59,493 nucleotides of DNA, taken from contig JACRFZ010000068.1 in the NCBI GenBank assembly GCA_016212515.1, forward strand, positions 1 through 59,493, written 5' to 3'. A program made the translations under genes and the position numbers. Of this stretch, positions 52,361 through 59,493 are shown piece by piece (position 1 is the first letter of the stretch; each line of letters starts with the position of its first letter). Below the pieces are notes generated by a model. That model had not been told where the DNA came from. It was given only the letters and a program-made list of their open reading frames with translations, and did not search any database. Source of the stretch: Candidatus Melainabacteria bacterium. GTDB lineage: Bacteria; Cyanobacteriota; Vampirovibrionia; Obscuribacterales; Obscuribacteraceae.

Positions 52361-53200
52361 ATGAAAAAGACGATTGTAGTAGGTGCAGTGGCTTACGATG
52401 CTAAAGTCGTGCCGATCTGGGAAGGTATTCGTGAGTACTTCCGGGAGGCTTCGGTGCCCCTTGATTTTGTGCTCTTTTCTAATTATGAGGCCCAGGTGGA
52501 GGCTCTCTTTTCACGCTTCATCGACGTAGCCTGGAATACCAACCTGGCCTTTGTAAAGACCGACCGGCGTTTGAAGGGGCAGTCTAAGGTATTGGCAATG
52601 CGCGACACTGACCTGGAATTCACCTCTAAGATTGTTGTTAGGGAAGAGAGTGGAATCACTGCCTTATCGCATATCAAAGGCAAGCGTATGGCCTTCGGCA
52701 GTCGCGATTCCGCTCAGGCTGCCATTGTGCCTGAGTATTGTTTGCGCCAGGAAGGACTCATCCCTGAGACCGATTATCAGGCCGTGCGCTTCAATAGTGA
52801 TGTGGGCAAGCACGGCGATACAGGGCGCAGCGAGCAGGAAGTTATGAAGGCTTTAATGGAGGGCGCTGTGGAAGCCGGTGCCGTCAGTGAAACCACCTGG
52901 TTGCAGTATGCCACCGCCAGTAATGCTACGGGGCTGAAGGCCGTTTATACCTCCAAGCCCTATTCACACTGCAATTTCACGGCCTTGCCCGATATCGACG
53001 GCGCTCTCGCCGCTGAGTTCGTTAAAACGCTCTTGCTCATGGATTACAACAATCCCAGCCACCGTCCTATCCTTGAAATGGAGGGTTTGAAACGCTGGGT
53101 GGAAGGTGATCGCTCCGGTTACAAATTGATTTTCGAAGCCGTGGAAGCCACCGGTTATCTCAAAGAGGAGACTGTCTTAAGTGGCGCCGGAAGAAGCTAG
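52361..53200 (+). CDS. PhnD-like periplasmic-binding-fold protein without signal peptide
   Basis: 279 residues from ATG 52361 (GGAG 6 bases upstream; a second ATG 21 bases earlier is less well placed). Shows the PhnD/SsuA-like fold: FLKALFSRFIDVAWNTNLAF-type strands, GKRMAFGSRDSAQAAIVPEY, SEQEVMKALMEGAVEAGAVSE, and the hinge-region LFSNYEAQVEALF. The N-terminus KKTIVVGAVAYDAKVVPIW has no hydrophobic signal, so it stays in the cytoplasm, unlike ABC transport binding proteins. Cytosolic members of this fold exist that are enzymes (for example Thi5/NMT1 and MqnA/MqnD), so it may be an enzyme or ligand sensor. Overlaps the next gene by 20 bp. Confidence 0.8.
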   Translation: MKKTIVVGAVAYDAKVVPIWEGIREYFREASVPLDFVLFSNYEAQVEALFSRFIDVAWNTNLAFVKTDRRLKGQSKVLAMRDTDLEFTSKIVVREESGITALSHIKGKRMAFGSRDSAQAAIVPEYCLRQEGLIPETDYQAVRFNSDVGKHGDTGRSEQEVMKALMEGAVEAGAVSETTWLQYATASNATGLKAVYTSKPYSHCNFTALPDIDGALAAEFVKTLLLMDYNNPSHRPILEMEGLKRWVEGDRSGYKLIFEAVEATGYLKEETVLSGAGRS

Positions 53201-54494
53201 GCACTCCCTCGCCTCTTCCTCTCAAAACTCTGAGCGGATCTGGGACGGTGGCGATCTAAATCTAACTAATGGCTTGCTGGTCATACTGGAGCTTGCTCTT
53301 GCCGACATCGGCTGCGGAGAGAAAGTGATACTGCGCTCTAGCGACCGGGATGGGATTGCCGATGTGCGCACCTGGTCCAGGCTTTCTGGGCATACACTGG
53401 TTGTGAGCGAGGGCGGCTCCTTTATAGAGTATGAGATTGAGAAGGGCGTTGCCCGTAAGTTTCTACTGGACGGAGATGTACAGTGGGGTAACCGTCTTAT
53501 GGCGCCGGACTCATCGATTGAATCTAAGGGCGGGGAGAAGCTAGAGACAGGCACCGGCGCCCTGGCTAAACTTTGCGCCGTGCCCTTGCAGTCTTCTCCC
53601 GGGCGCGGATTTGCCCCCCGCGGCGCCGCGCTGGAATTGCATAGCCCAGCCTTCGCTTTTACTTTGAACAATAAGCGTGAGGTCTGGGCGTCGGAGGTGG
53701 CCGACCTTTATGATCAGGCCGTGGCCAATCAGTGGGACGGCGTCCGCGATATCGACTGGAGCAGCTTGCCGCCACTTCCTCCCATACTGGAGCGAGCCGT
53801 TTGCCAACTGATGACGTTTCTTGTGGAGAATGAATACTCGGCGCTCTATGTGCCCGGCAAGTTTATTTCCCGCATCAACCCCCAGTATATGGAAGTGGTG
53901 CTTTTCCTGACTACACAGCTAATGGATGAAGCCAGGCACATAGAAGTCTTCACCAAGCGAGCTCTGGCTAATGGGGGTGGGCTGCAGGTCTGCACTGCAT
54001 CGACGGAACATTCTCTCAAATGTCTATTTGAGCAGAACGACTTCAGTTGTGCTTCCTTTCTTCTCAGTGTGTTAGGGGAGGGAACCTTTGTTGATCTGCT
54101 CAAATTTATCGAGGAAGTAGCGCCGGATCCGGTCACTGCCGATATTGTTAGACGAGCGCGCATAGATGAGATCAGGCATGTACACTTCGGCATGGCTCAT
54201 ATACGCTATCTGCTCGCCGAAGATGCCGGGGCGGTTAACATGCTGATGCGAGCGGTCTTCGAGCGTTCGCTTGTGCTGCGCGACGTCACCGCCATCAACG
54301 AACTGGTCACTCAAGCGCTGGCTATTTTGGCCGGGGGCGGCATCGAGCCTGCGCAACTGAAAGTAGGCACGGCCAGGGTAAACGGTTTACTCAAGCTGAT
54401 GGACGAAAACAGGCGCAAGCGCCTCGTCAGCATTGGCTTCAGTCCGGAGCAGGCTGCGGAAGTTTCGGCCTTGCACACGCCCAACTTTATGTAA
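53181..54494 (+). CDS. TusA-like domain fused to a ferritin-like di-iron domain
   Basis: 437 residues from GTG 53181, overlapping the PhnD-like gene by 20 bp. Residues ~22-90 resemble TusA/SirA: GDLNLTNGLLVILELALADI and TWSRLSGHTLVVSEGGSFIE, but the Cys-Pro active site is missing (TNGLLV), so no sulfur transfer. Residues ~165-345 are ferritin/R2-like: WASEVADLYDQAVANQWDG, ENEYSALYVPGKF (E216/E218), MDEARHIEVF (E250, H253), SVLGEGTFVDLL (E300) and IDEIRHVHFG (E330, H333), which complete a di-iron carboxylate centre. It probably activates oxygen. Last gene of the operon; the next gene converges with stops 2 bp apart. Confidence 0.8.
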   Translation: MAPEEARHSLASSSQNSERIWDGGDLNLTNGLLVILELALADIGCGEKVILRSSDRDGIADVRTWSRLSGHTLVVSEGGSFIEYEIEKGVARKFLLDGDVQWGNRLMAPDSSIESKGGEKLETGTGALAKLCAVPLQSSPGRGFAPRGAALELHSPAFAFTLNNKREVWASEVADLYDQAVANQWDGVRDIDWSSLPPLPPILERAVCQLMTFLVENEYSALYVPGKFISRINPQYMEVVLFLTTQLMDEARHIEVFTKRALANGGGLQVCTASTEHSLKCLFEQNDFSCASFLLSVLGEGTFVDLLKFIEEVAPDPVTADIVRRARIDEIRHVHFGMAHIRYLLAEDAGAVNMLMRAVFERSLVLRDVTAINELVTQALAILAGGGIEPAQLKVGTARVNGLLKLMDENRRKRLVSIGFSPEQAAEVSALHTPNFM

Positions 54495-54495
54495 G

Positions 54496-55212
54496 TTAAG
54501 GCACCTTGCCTACCGATTTGGAGCGGGCTATCTCCGTGAGACAAACCTGAGCTGCCTGGTAGCGAATCCTTTCCAGTTTGCTGACTTGATTGAAGATGGT
54601 GAGGGCGGTTTTGGCCAGGGCGGCGTTATTATTTTCCTGTCCAATTTGCTCCTGCAAGTCGTCCATGGCTTTATTTATGCCGATAACCTCTTGCTTCCAG
54701 GGTTTCCAGAGGGGAGTAATTTTTTTGTCCAGTCCGTCCGGCAATCTCAGACCATTCTCTTCGGCGTCTTTCAAGTCTTCATTGAGAAGCTGCAGAATCG
54801 GCTCCAGTGTGTTGATATAGAAAACCAGCCATTCCTTGCGCGGCTCTTGATACTTCTTGCCGGCAATGTACATGGCTGCCGTGATTGTCTGGGGGGAATG
54901 TTCAATCAGTTTGGCTTCCGTAGTTAGTTCCGGGCGTGTAGCTTCCAAAAATAGATTGACCGCCTGTTGTTTCACTTGCCCCAGTGAAAGACGCGTATCG
55001 CGCAGGTCGGAAAGAAATTCAGAGGGGGAATATCTGGCGCCGACGCGGGGAGACTTGGATAGCTTTGAGGCTTTGGCGGTGCCGTCCTCTGCCGGTTTGT
55101 CGCCTTTTCCCGTCTCTTGAGCGACGCCCTTCAGGGGTGCCATCACCAGGCATAGACCGGCTGTGGTCAGGGCAAGCAGAGTCTTACTTCTCTCGGTTGA
55201 AGCGGTTTTCAT
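54496..55212 (-). CDS. Secreted unknown helical protein
   Basis: 238 residues. Signal peptide at 1-31 (KTLLALTTAGLCLVMAPLKG). The mature part is mostly helix: RLSLGQVKQQAVNLFLEATR, TITAAMYIAGKKYQEP, LQLLNEDLKDAEENGL, KAMDDLQEQIGQENNNAALA. No enzyme motif. Polar linker GKGDKPAEDGTAKASKL after the signal. Head-to-tail on the minus strand with the 55228 gene 15 bp away, probably cotranscribed. Family not recognised. Confidence 0.68.
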   Translation of the reverse strand: MKTASTERSKTLLALTTAGLCLVMAPLKGVAQETGKGDKPAEDGTAKASKLSKSPRVGARYSPSEFLSDLRDTRLSLGQVKQQAVNLFLEATRPELTTEAKLIEHSPQTITAAMYIAGKKYQEPRKEWLVFYINTLEPILQLLNEDLKDAEENGLRLPDGLDKKITPLWKPWKQEVIGINKAMDDLQEQIGQENNNAALAKTALTIFNQVSKLERIRYQAAQVCLTEIARSKSVGKVP

Positions 55213-55227
55213 TGGTAATTCCTCAAA

Positions 55228-55974
55228 CTAAAGGTGAAAGAGGTCTTCGGAGAGACCTTGATTTTGTGTCAGCCCCTGGAAGAAGACCAGGGCGGAAGGT
55301 CTTCCGTCTTTGTAGGTGCCCCAACCCACCGGTACGCGGGTGGCATGATGAAGGAAGACGGCCTCGGAAATCTCTTTTGTACCGCTGTTTTCAATCAAAA
55401 GTACCAGCACCGGTTGGCTGAAGATTTTCAAATTGACGCCGGCATTTGTAGCGCTGGCTGAGGCACCGCGGGTGATGGAATTGCGCACGGCGCTCAAGAG
55501 CGAAAGAAAGTCGCTGGAAGCAAGGCTGTATCCTGTGGGCAGGCGAATCGATCTGGCATTGGGTTCTAGATTCATAGTCAGTGCTCTCAACAGACCGCCG
55601 CCCCGGCCGCGCACACTGCCGTCTGCCTGCTTGACCACCACCGAACCGTTGCGGTAATCGGACGATTTGATTTCCGCACGCAAAAGATCGGTCTGCTTGT
55701 AGCTGAGATCAGCAGAGCCGAAACTCTTCCAGGCATTGCCGCTTGTGGTAAAAAGCTGACATTCCACTCGATAGTCTTTGAAGTTGGCCGCTTGTTTGAG
55801 CCCGTCGATGTATGGCGCTCCTACTTTCGCTCTGGGCAGGGCGGTGAGAACCTCCGGCGCCGGTGCGTTGGCATTGACCTCGGAGGCAGACAGAGACCAC
55901 GCTTTTGGACCTGTTGAGAGCACCAGAGCGAGAGCCCAGAGCAGGGGCAGGCTCATCTTCCAAAGACTAAGCAC
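55228..55974 (-). CDS. Secreted beta-rich unknown protein
   Basis: 248 residues from GTG 55974, which has GGAGGAAG about 6 bases upstream; the frame extends to 56226 but that part overlaps the neighbour's start and lacks a ribosome site. Signal peptide SLPLLWALALVLSTGPKAWS at about 8-27. The rest alternates strands and turns: FKDYRVECQLFTTSGNAWKS, SSDYRNGSVVVKQADGSV, GVNLKIFSQPVLVLLIENSG, and FLHHATRVPVGWGTYKDGR, an outer-membrane-lipoprotein-like beta pattern (LolA-like is possible) but unconfirmed. Cotranscribed with the following gene. Confidence 0.65.
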   Translation of the reverse strand: MLSLWKMSLPLLWALALVLSTGPKAWSLSASEVNANAPAPEVLTALPRAKVGAPYIDGLKQAANFKDYRVECQLFTTSGNAWKSFGSADLSYKQTDLLRAEIKSSDYRNGSVVVKQADGSVRGRGGGLLRALTMNLEPNARSIRLPTGYSLASSDFLSLLSAVRNSITRGASASATNAGVNLKIFSQPVLVLLIENSGTKEISEAVFLHHATRVPVGWGTYKDGRPSALVFFQGLTQNQGLSEDLFHL

Positions 55975-56226
55975 GGGCTTCCTCCAGAAATTTGCTATTT
56001 TTAGAGCGGCGAACTTTTTTTCACGGCTAACAATTACACCATACTTAAGAGAGTCCTTTGAATATCTTGCACAATCGCCGCGAGAGGCAGTCTTGTCAAG
56101 CTGCTGGATGAGCTTTGCCACTTTGTTCTTTGTTGTAAAGAAAGTCCCCTTGTTGTTCAAAATATCCAAACAGGCTATCATCATTAGCTTATTGGATTTC
56201 TTAGTATTGATGAGCGCCCAGGTCAA

Positions 56227-57144
56227 GTGAAGCCCACAAGCACTATTCTTGTTGTTGACGACGAAACGGCTAACACCACGCTGTTAGGCGAGGTTTTGAA
56301 GAAAGCCGGATACTCGGTAAACTCCGCCAATGATGGCTTCAAAGCCATCGCCGCCTGCAAGGTCCGCACTCCCGATTGTATAGTGCTCGATTTGCACATG
56401 CCGCTCATGGGTGGAATGGAAGTCTATAACCGGTTGCGTTCGGAAGAGAAGACCGCTGCCATTCCCATCATTTTCCTGGCCGCTCGTGACAAGGCGCTGC
56501 CCTCTTTCTCCGGCGATGATGCCAGCAATGAGGACATCATCTTTAAGCCTGTAGAGCCCAATGAACTGCTCTCCAGGGTGAAGAGCGTGCTGAAAGAAAA
56601 GCATCTGCGCGATGAGCTTCGGCGGAAGGAACAGCAGCTAAAGGAACTCAGCCTGACGGATGCCCTTACCTCCCTCAAGACCAGCCGTTATCTCGATGAA
56701 TTTATGCAGATCGGCATCAGGCAGGCCAAGCGCTACAGCGTGCCCATGTCTATTGTGGTTGTGGAGCTTGACCACCACAATGAGGTTGCCAAAAGTGTAG
56801 GCGCTCAATCCTTTGATGCCATTGTTTCCCAGATGGCGCAGTTGGTTGCCAAGCAAATGCGCGAGTCCGATATCGTTGTTCGCACCGGCACGGCCGAGTT
56901 CACCGTGGTTTTGACCTGTACCTCCCGGGAAGGGGCTATCGAGGTAGCCGAGCGTCTGCGCACTTCCGTTTCCGAGTCGGTCTTTGCGGTCGGGTCCGAA
57001 TCCAAGACCCTGACGGCATCCGTGGGCATTTGCCAGTATGCCAAGCATATGGACGACGACGGCTCGGTGCTCATGTCCCACGCCCGGGCGGCGGTCAACC
57101 ACGCCCATAACAGCGGCGGCAATATGACCCTCATGGCTGAGTAA
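56227..57144 (+). CDS. Response regulator with degenerate GGDEF domain
   Basis: 305 residues from GTG 56227. Receiver domain with STILVVDDETANTTLL, phospho-acceptor D55 in DCIVLDLHMPLMGGM, and K107 in IIFKPVEPNELL; the switch residues are present, so phosphorylation is likely. The C-terminal GGDEF-like domain starts TDALTSLKTSRYLDEF; the signature loop is VRTGTAEFTVVL instead of GGDEF, so cyclase activity is unlikely and it may be a binding output. Cytoplasmic. Not next to a kinase gene. Ends 70 bp before tRNA-Pro. Confidence 0.88.
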   Translation: MKPTSTILVVDDETANTTLLGEVLKKAGYSVNSANDGFKAIAACKVRTPDCIVLDLHMPLMGGMEVYNRLRSEEKTAAIPIIFLAARDKALPSFSGDDASNEDIIFKPVEPNELLSRVKSVLKEKHLRDELRRKEQQLKELSLTDALTSLKTSRYLDEFMQIGIRQAKRYSVPMSIVVVELDHHNEVAKSVGAQSFDAIVSQMAQLVAKQMRESDIVVRTGTAEFTVVLTCTSREGAIEVAERLRTSVSESVFAVGSESKTLTASVGICQYAKHMDDDGSVLMSHARAAVNHAHNSGGNMTLMAE

Positions 57145-57176
57145 CTTTTAGTTCTATAACCTTCTGTAACCCGAGC

Positions 57177-57205
57177 TTTCAAAGAGAGCCAGGCTCTGTT
57201 AAAAT
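57177..57205 (+). promoter_or_regulatory. Candidate sigma-70-type promoter of tRNA-Pro
   Basis: TTTCAA (57177-57182) and TAAAAT (57200-57205) with a 17-bp spacer; transcription would begin about 57212, just before the tRNA. The -35 element is weak. Confidence 0.45.
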
Positions 57206-57214
57206 TAAGCCCAT

Positions 57215-57288
57215 CGGGGCGTAGCGCAGCTTGGTAGCGTGTCCGTTTCGGGTGCGGAAGGCCGGAGGTTCAAATCCTCTCGCCCCGA
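57215..57288 (+). tRNA. tRNA-Pro (anticodon CGG)
   Basis: 74 bases: acceptor CGGGGCG pairs with CGCCCCG; D-arm with AGCTTGGTAGCG; anticodon stem TCCGT/GCGGA with loop TTCGGGT giving CGG (reads CCG); TpsiC arm GGAGG-TTCAAAT-CCTCT. Discriminator A. No CCA encoded after it (bases are TATAG), so CCA is added by enzyme. Confidence 0.95.
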
Positions 57289-57315
57289 TATAGTCGAAAG
57301 ACGTTTTAACGAGCG

Positions 57316-57340
57316 GAGGGCGGGTTATGTACCCGCCCTC
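57316..57340 (+). terminator. Hairpin downstream of tRNA-Pro
   Basis: GAGGGCGGGT (57316-57325) and ACCCGCCCTC (57331-57340) form a perfect 10-bp stem with a 5-base loop, followed by TACTTATAT. Terminator-like although the U tract is broken. Confidence 0.6.
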
Positions 57341-57460
57341 TACTTATATAGCGGCAGGTCCGCAGCTTATTCAAGATTCCGGCCGTGCCGTCCGCATACA
57401 AACTGCTAAAATCCATTCTTGTAGAATCCACTCTTTTAAGTAGATTACCTGGGGTCAATA

Positions 57461-58102
57461 GTGTTAGCCTTCCTTAAGGGTGTAATCGTTGCCAAAGAAA
57501 TGAGCGGTGGTCCTGTGGATCGCCTTGTGCTCGATGTGGGTGGAGTCGGCTTTGAACTTAGTGTGGCCCACTCCACTTTGATGTCCGTAGGTCAGACCGG
57601 CGACGACGTAACCATCCATGTTTCACTGGCCATACGCGAGAGCGAATGGACCCTCTTTGGGTTTGGTCAGCAAGAAGAGCGGCAACTCTTTATGCTCTTG
57701 CAGTCGGTTACCGGCATTGGCCCGCGCCTGGCCCTGGCTCTCGTAGGTACCCTGGGGGTGGATACCCTGGTAGAGGCTGTCTTGACCGAAAACCAGAAGA
57801 TGATTTCGCAGGCTCCAGGCGTAGGAGCCAAGGTAGCCCAGCGCATCATTCTAGAATTGAAGAGCAAGATTGAAGATTTCGCCGGTACCCGTAGCGCCAA
57901 CCGCAGCGAAAGCCCAGCCGGAGCCCGGACCGCTCGGGCTGTGGTAGAGGAAGTAACCGAGATTCTCTCCCATTACGGATATACACCCACCGAAATTCAC
58001 AGTGCCCTCAAACAAGCAGAAAGCGAACAGGTAGCACGGGACACTGCCGAAGAGCTTTTGCGCTTTACTCTCAAGATTCTGGGAGCCGGTGCCCGCAAGT
58101 AG
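57461..58102 (+). CDS. ruvA: Holliday junction helicase subunit RuvA
   Basis: 213 residues from GTG 57461. N-terminal OB-fold (FLKGVIVAKEMSGGPVDRLV), helix-hairpin-helix region SVTGIGPRLALALVGTL and APGVGAKVAQRIILELK, and a C-terminal UBA-like domain that contacts RuvB. RuvA holds the four-way junction while RuvB drives branch migration. No ruvB follows in the window. An acidic/Ser-rich linker SRSANRSESPAG is present between domains. Cytoplasmic. Confidence 0.96.
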   Translation: MLAFLKGVIVAKEMSGGPVDRLVLDVGGVGFELSVAHSTLMSVGQTGDDVTIHVSLAIRESEWTLFGFGQQEERQLFMLLQSVTGIGPRLALALVGTLGVDTLVEAVLTENQKMISQAPGVGAKVAQRIILELKSKIEDFAGTRSANRSESPAGARTARAVVEEVTEILSHYGYTPTEIHSALKQAESEQVARDTAEELLRFTLKILGAGARK

Positions 58103-58124
58103 CGCTTGCAAGAAGGTCATGACC

Positions 58125-58808
58125 ATGATGCTTCGCATACCGAATACGGCATTTTATCTGGCTCTGCTGGTGCTTCTACTGGTTGTGGGGCTGGTAGCGC
58201 CGGTGGTGGCGATCGCCAGACCTATGAAAGCCGGGTTTCTGGCTAATGCCGATTTTGCGGCCTATGTGCTCATCGCTTTCACCTTTATGTTGAAGGGGCT
58301 GGCCCTGCGCCGGAGCTTTGTGGCTGTGCCTCTTACTAAGAACCTCATACTGAAGGCTTTAGGACTCTACATCTATTTGAGTCTCTTTCTCATGAGTTCG
58401 CTTCTCTGCCGCAGATTGAAGCTGGCCATGCTTCCAGATGAATATTACTGGCTGAGCTACCTGGCCGTCGTGCCTCTTACCTTTTCTCTTTTGCTGGTAT
58501 TGAAAGGACGCAGTTCCGGTCTTGCTACAGTGGTTTCCTATCCCGTATACCTGGGCCTCTTAATGTCCATGGCTTTCTTTCCTCTAGTGCAGATGTGTTG
58601 GTTTCCCCTGCTGGCACTGCCCGGGGTGCTAATCGTAATGGCCTGGCGCATCGATAATGCCGAGCGAAATAGCCTGGAGCGTGCATTTGAGCTGGAAGCA
58701 CCGGCTGCCGATGGCACTGTGATTGAACTGGTGGAAGAGGAAAGTGACAAACTGGCTCCTCTTGAAGTAATCGAGCCGCGCTTCAAGATTATTCCGTTTT
58801 TGTATTGA
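58125..58808 (+). CDS. Membrane protein with acidic C-terminal tail, unknown
   Basis: 227 residues from ATG 58125 (another ATG at 58119; AGAAGG lies upstream). Hydrophobic segments near 6-30, 48-70, 78-98, 108-128, 138-158 predict about five to six helices. The C-terminal ~45 residues are cytoplasmic and rich in Glu (LVEEESDKLAPLEV). No motif recognised. Starts 22 bp after ruvA; likely cotranscribed. Confidence 0.72.
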   Translation: MMLRIPNTAFYLALLVLLLVVGLVAPVVAIARPMKAGFLANADFAAYVLIAFTFMLKGLALRRSFVAVPLTKNLILKALGLYIYLSLFLMSSLLCRRLKLAMLPDEYYWLSYLAVVPLTFSLLLVLKGRSSGLATVVSYPVYLGLLMSMAFFPLVQMCWFPLLALPGVLIVMAWRIDNAERNSLERAFELEAPAADGTVIELVEEESDKLAPLEVIEPRFKIIPFLY

Positions 58809-58839
58809 AGGTTCTAACCTGATCGGGCGGCTAGTGGGG

Positions 58840-59493
58840 CTAGCGATTTCTTCCGTATTGAAAATCTGCTCGGGATTTTTCCAGATCCTTTTGTACTTTC
58901 CGCCTGAATTCATCCGACCTTTGTTGCATCTCTTTGCGGGTTTTGTCGAAGTCTTCATGGTTGAAGCTAGCGCTTGAACGGTTAGTGACTGCATAGGTTG
59001 TGCCCAAACCTGTCGATCTGGGCTGCCCAAAGCTGGCAGCCGTGGCATAACCTTGCTCGGGAATCACCTCGAGTGACCCCTCGAACTGCCCGTATAACTT
59101 CGATGTCAGAAAATCCGAGGTGCCCTGTCCGCCAACAAGATAGAGGCGGCGTCCGCTCAAGAGCATTTTCTCTCTTAAATAGATCTCTTTGCCGGTGAGT
59201 TTGTCTTTGCCGGGAAGTTTGCAACTGTACAGCATAGTCAGCGGCACGTTCGATAGGGGCTGCAGGCTGCCTCCTGTGCCTTTCAGTTTGGCGGTAACGG
59301 CGCTTGCAATAAGTTGCATGAACTGCTTTTGCTTATCTAATTGGGGAATTGCCCTGGGCATTATTAGATACGAGACAGTCATGGCACCGTTGAAGTGGTT
59401 GTAGCCGTAGTCAACCATACGGATGCCGTTCATGTCTTCATATTTTACTTCCGGGTCGCCGGGCAGCATAATGCGGAAGAGCCCTTCTGAAAA
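58840..59493 (-). CDS. Unknown protein, truncated by the window edge
   Basis: The minus-strand frame is open to the last base, so the start is outside the window; at least 217 residues are visible. The upstream-most part reads FSEGLFRIMLPGDPEVKYED, an envelope-lipoprotein-like start of a domain, followed by FNGAMTVSYLIMPRAIPQLD, and a helical C-terminus RKEMQQRSDEFRRKVQKDLE rich in Arg/Lys/Glu. No family recognised. Convergent with the membrane protein gene, 31 bp apart. Confidence 0.65.
   Translation of the reverse strand, partial: FSEGLFRIMLPGDPEVKYEDMNGIRMVDYGYNHFNGAMTVSYLIMPRAIPQLDKQKQFMQLIASAVTAKLKGTGGSLQPLSNVPLTMLYSCKLPGKDKLTGKEIYLREKMLLSGRRLYLVGGQGTSDFLTSKLYGQFEGSLEVIPEQGYATAASFGQPRSTGLGTTYAVTNRSSASFNHEDFDKTRKEMQQRSDEFRRKVQKDLEKSRADFQYGRNR

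Noticed and set aside
55975..56226. Longer start of the secreted protein at 55228
   Set aside because: It would place the signal peptide inside the protein; GTG 55974 has a strong ribosome site.
1..59493. CRISPR arrays, prophage, integrase or rRNA
   Set aside because: No regularly spaced repeats, phage structural genes, recombinase or rRNA were seen.

Overview
The window reads as a chromosomal segment of a free-living Gram-negative-type bacterium, GC-moderate and densely coded on both strands. It carries an RND metal efflux pump with a lipoprotein-type adaptor, many signal peptides, a RodZ-like protein, an archaeal/cyanobacterial-type CobT, rplS-rbgA-rnhB in conserved order, and a tRNA-Pro without an encoded CCA tail. 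The mix resembles a non-photosynthetic cyanobacterial relative (Vampirovibrionia/Melainabacteria, e.g. Obscuribacterales). That placement is inference only; no rRNA is present to confirm it.

Layout. 1-2.8 kb: end of an RsuA/RluB pseudouridine synthase, a RodZ-like HTH membrane protein, rimO. 2.85-4.4 kb: GT4 glycosyltransferase. 4.4-8.7 kb: a sparsely coded, partly decayed accessory stretch with two related unknown genes lying between two copies of a degenerate ~53-bp repeat, a DUF1348 gene and a frameshifted remnant. 8.7-14.3 kb: an unknown protein, a CzcBA-type metal efflux pair and a Cys/His-rich membrane protein. 14.5-19.6 kb: a J-domain/GH13/GH63 carbohydrate operon. 19.7-24.3 kb: a tandem pair of 2-oxoglutarate oxygenase-like proteins (one with its iron ligands lost), a DUF115-like/GT8 fusion and a GT2 enzyme. 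24.4-27.3 kb: nrdR, rplS, rbgA, rnhB. 27.3-34 kb: DUF4239 protein, J-domain protein, acyl-CoA dehydrogenase, receiver-GAF-GGDEF protein, secreted class-3 lipase. 34-37 kb: a NarL/DesR-type two-component system with a recurring ATGAC-N4-GTCAT palindrome and a possible small RNA. 37-46.9 kb: large secreted TPR protein, beta-carbonic-anhydrase-like protein, CobT homologue, aroF and unknowns. 47-54.5 kb: permease/HyuA-like/DUF309 operon, followed by an unusual three-gene operon: an acyl-CoA-dehydrogenase fold lacking the usual catalytic Glu, a PhnD-like binding protein with no signal peptide, and a TusA-like/di-iron fusion. 54.5-59.5 kb: secreted unknowns, a receiver/degenerate-GGDEF protein, tRNA-Pro, ruvA, a membrane protein and a truncated gene.

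Best candidates for an undescribed system: (1) the 51.1-54.5 kb operon, which looks like a cytoplasmic redox enzyme set; (2) the 19.7-24.3 kb oxygenase/pseudo-oxygenase plus glycosyltransferase cluster; (3) the two-component system with a predicted regulon (autoregulation plus a possible sRNA). All three are inferences from sequence reading without database searches.
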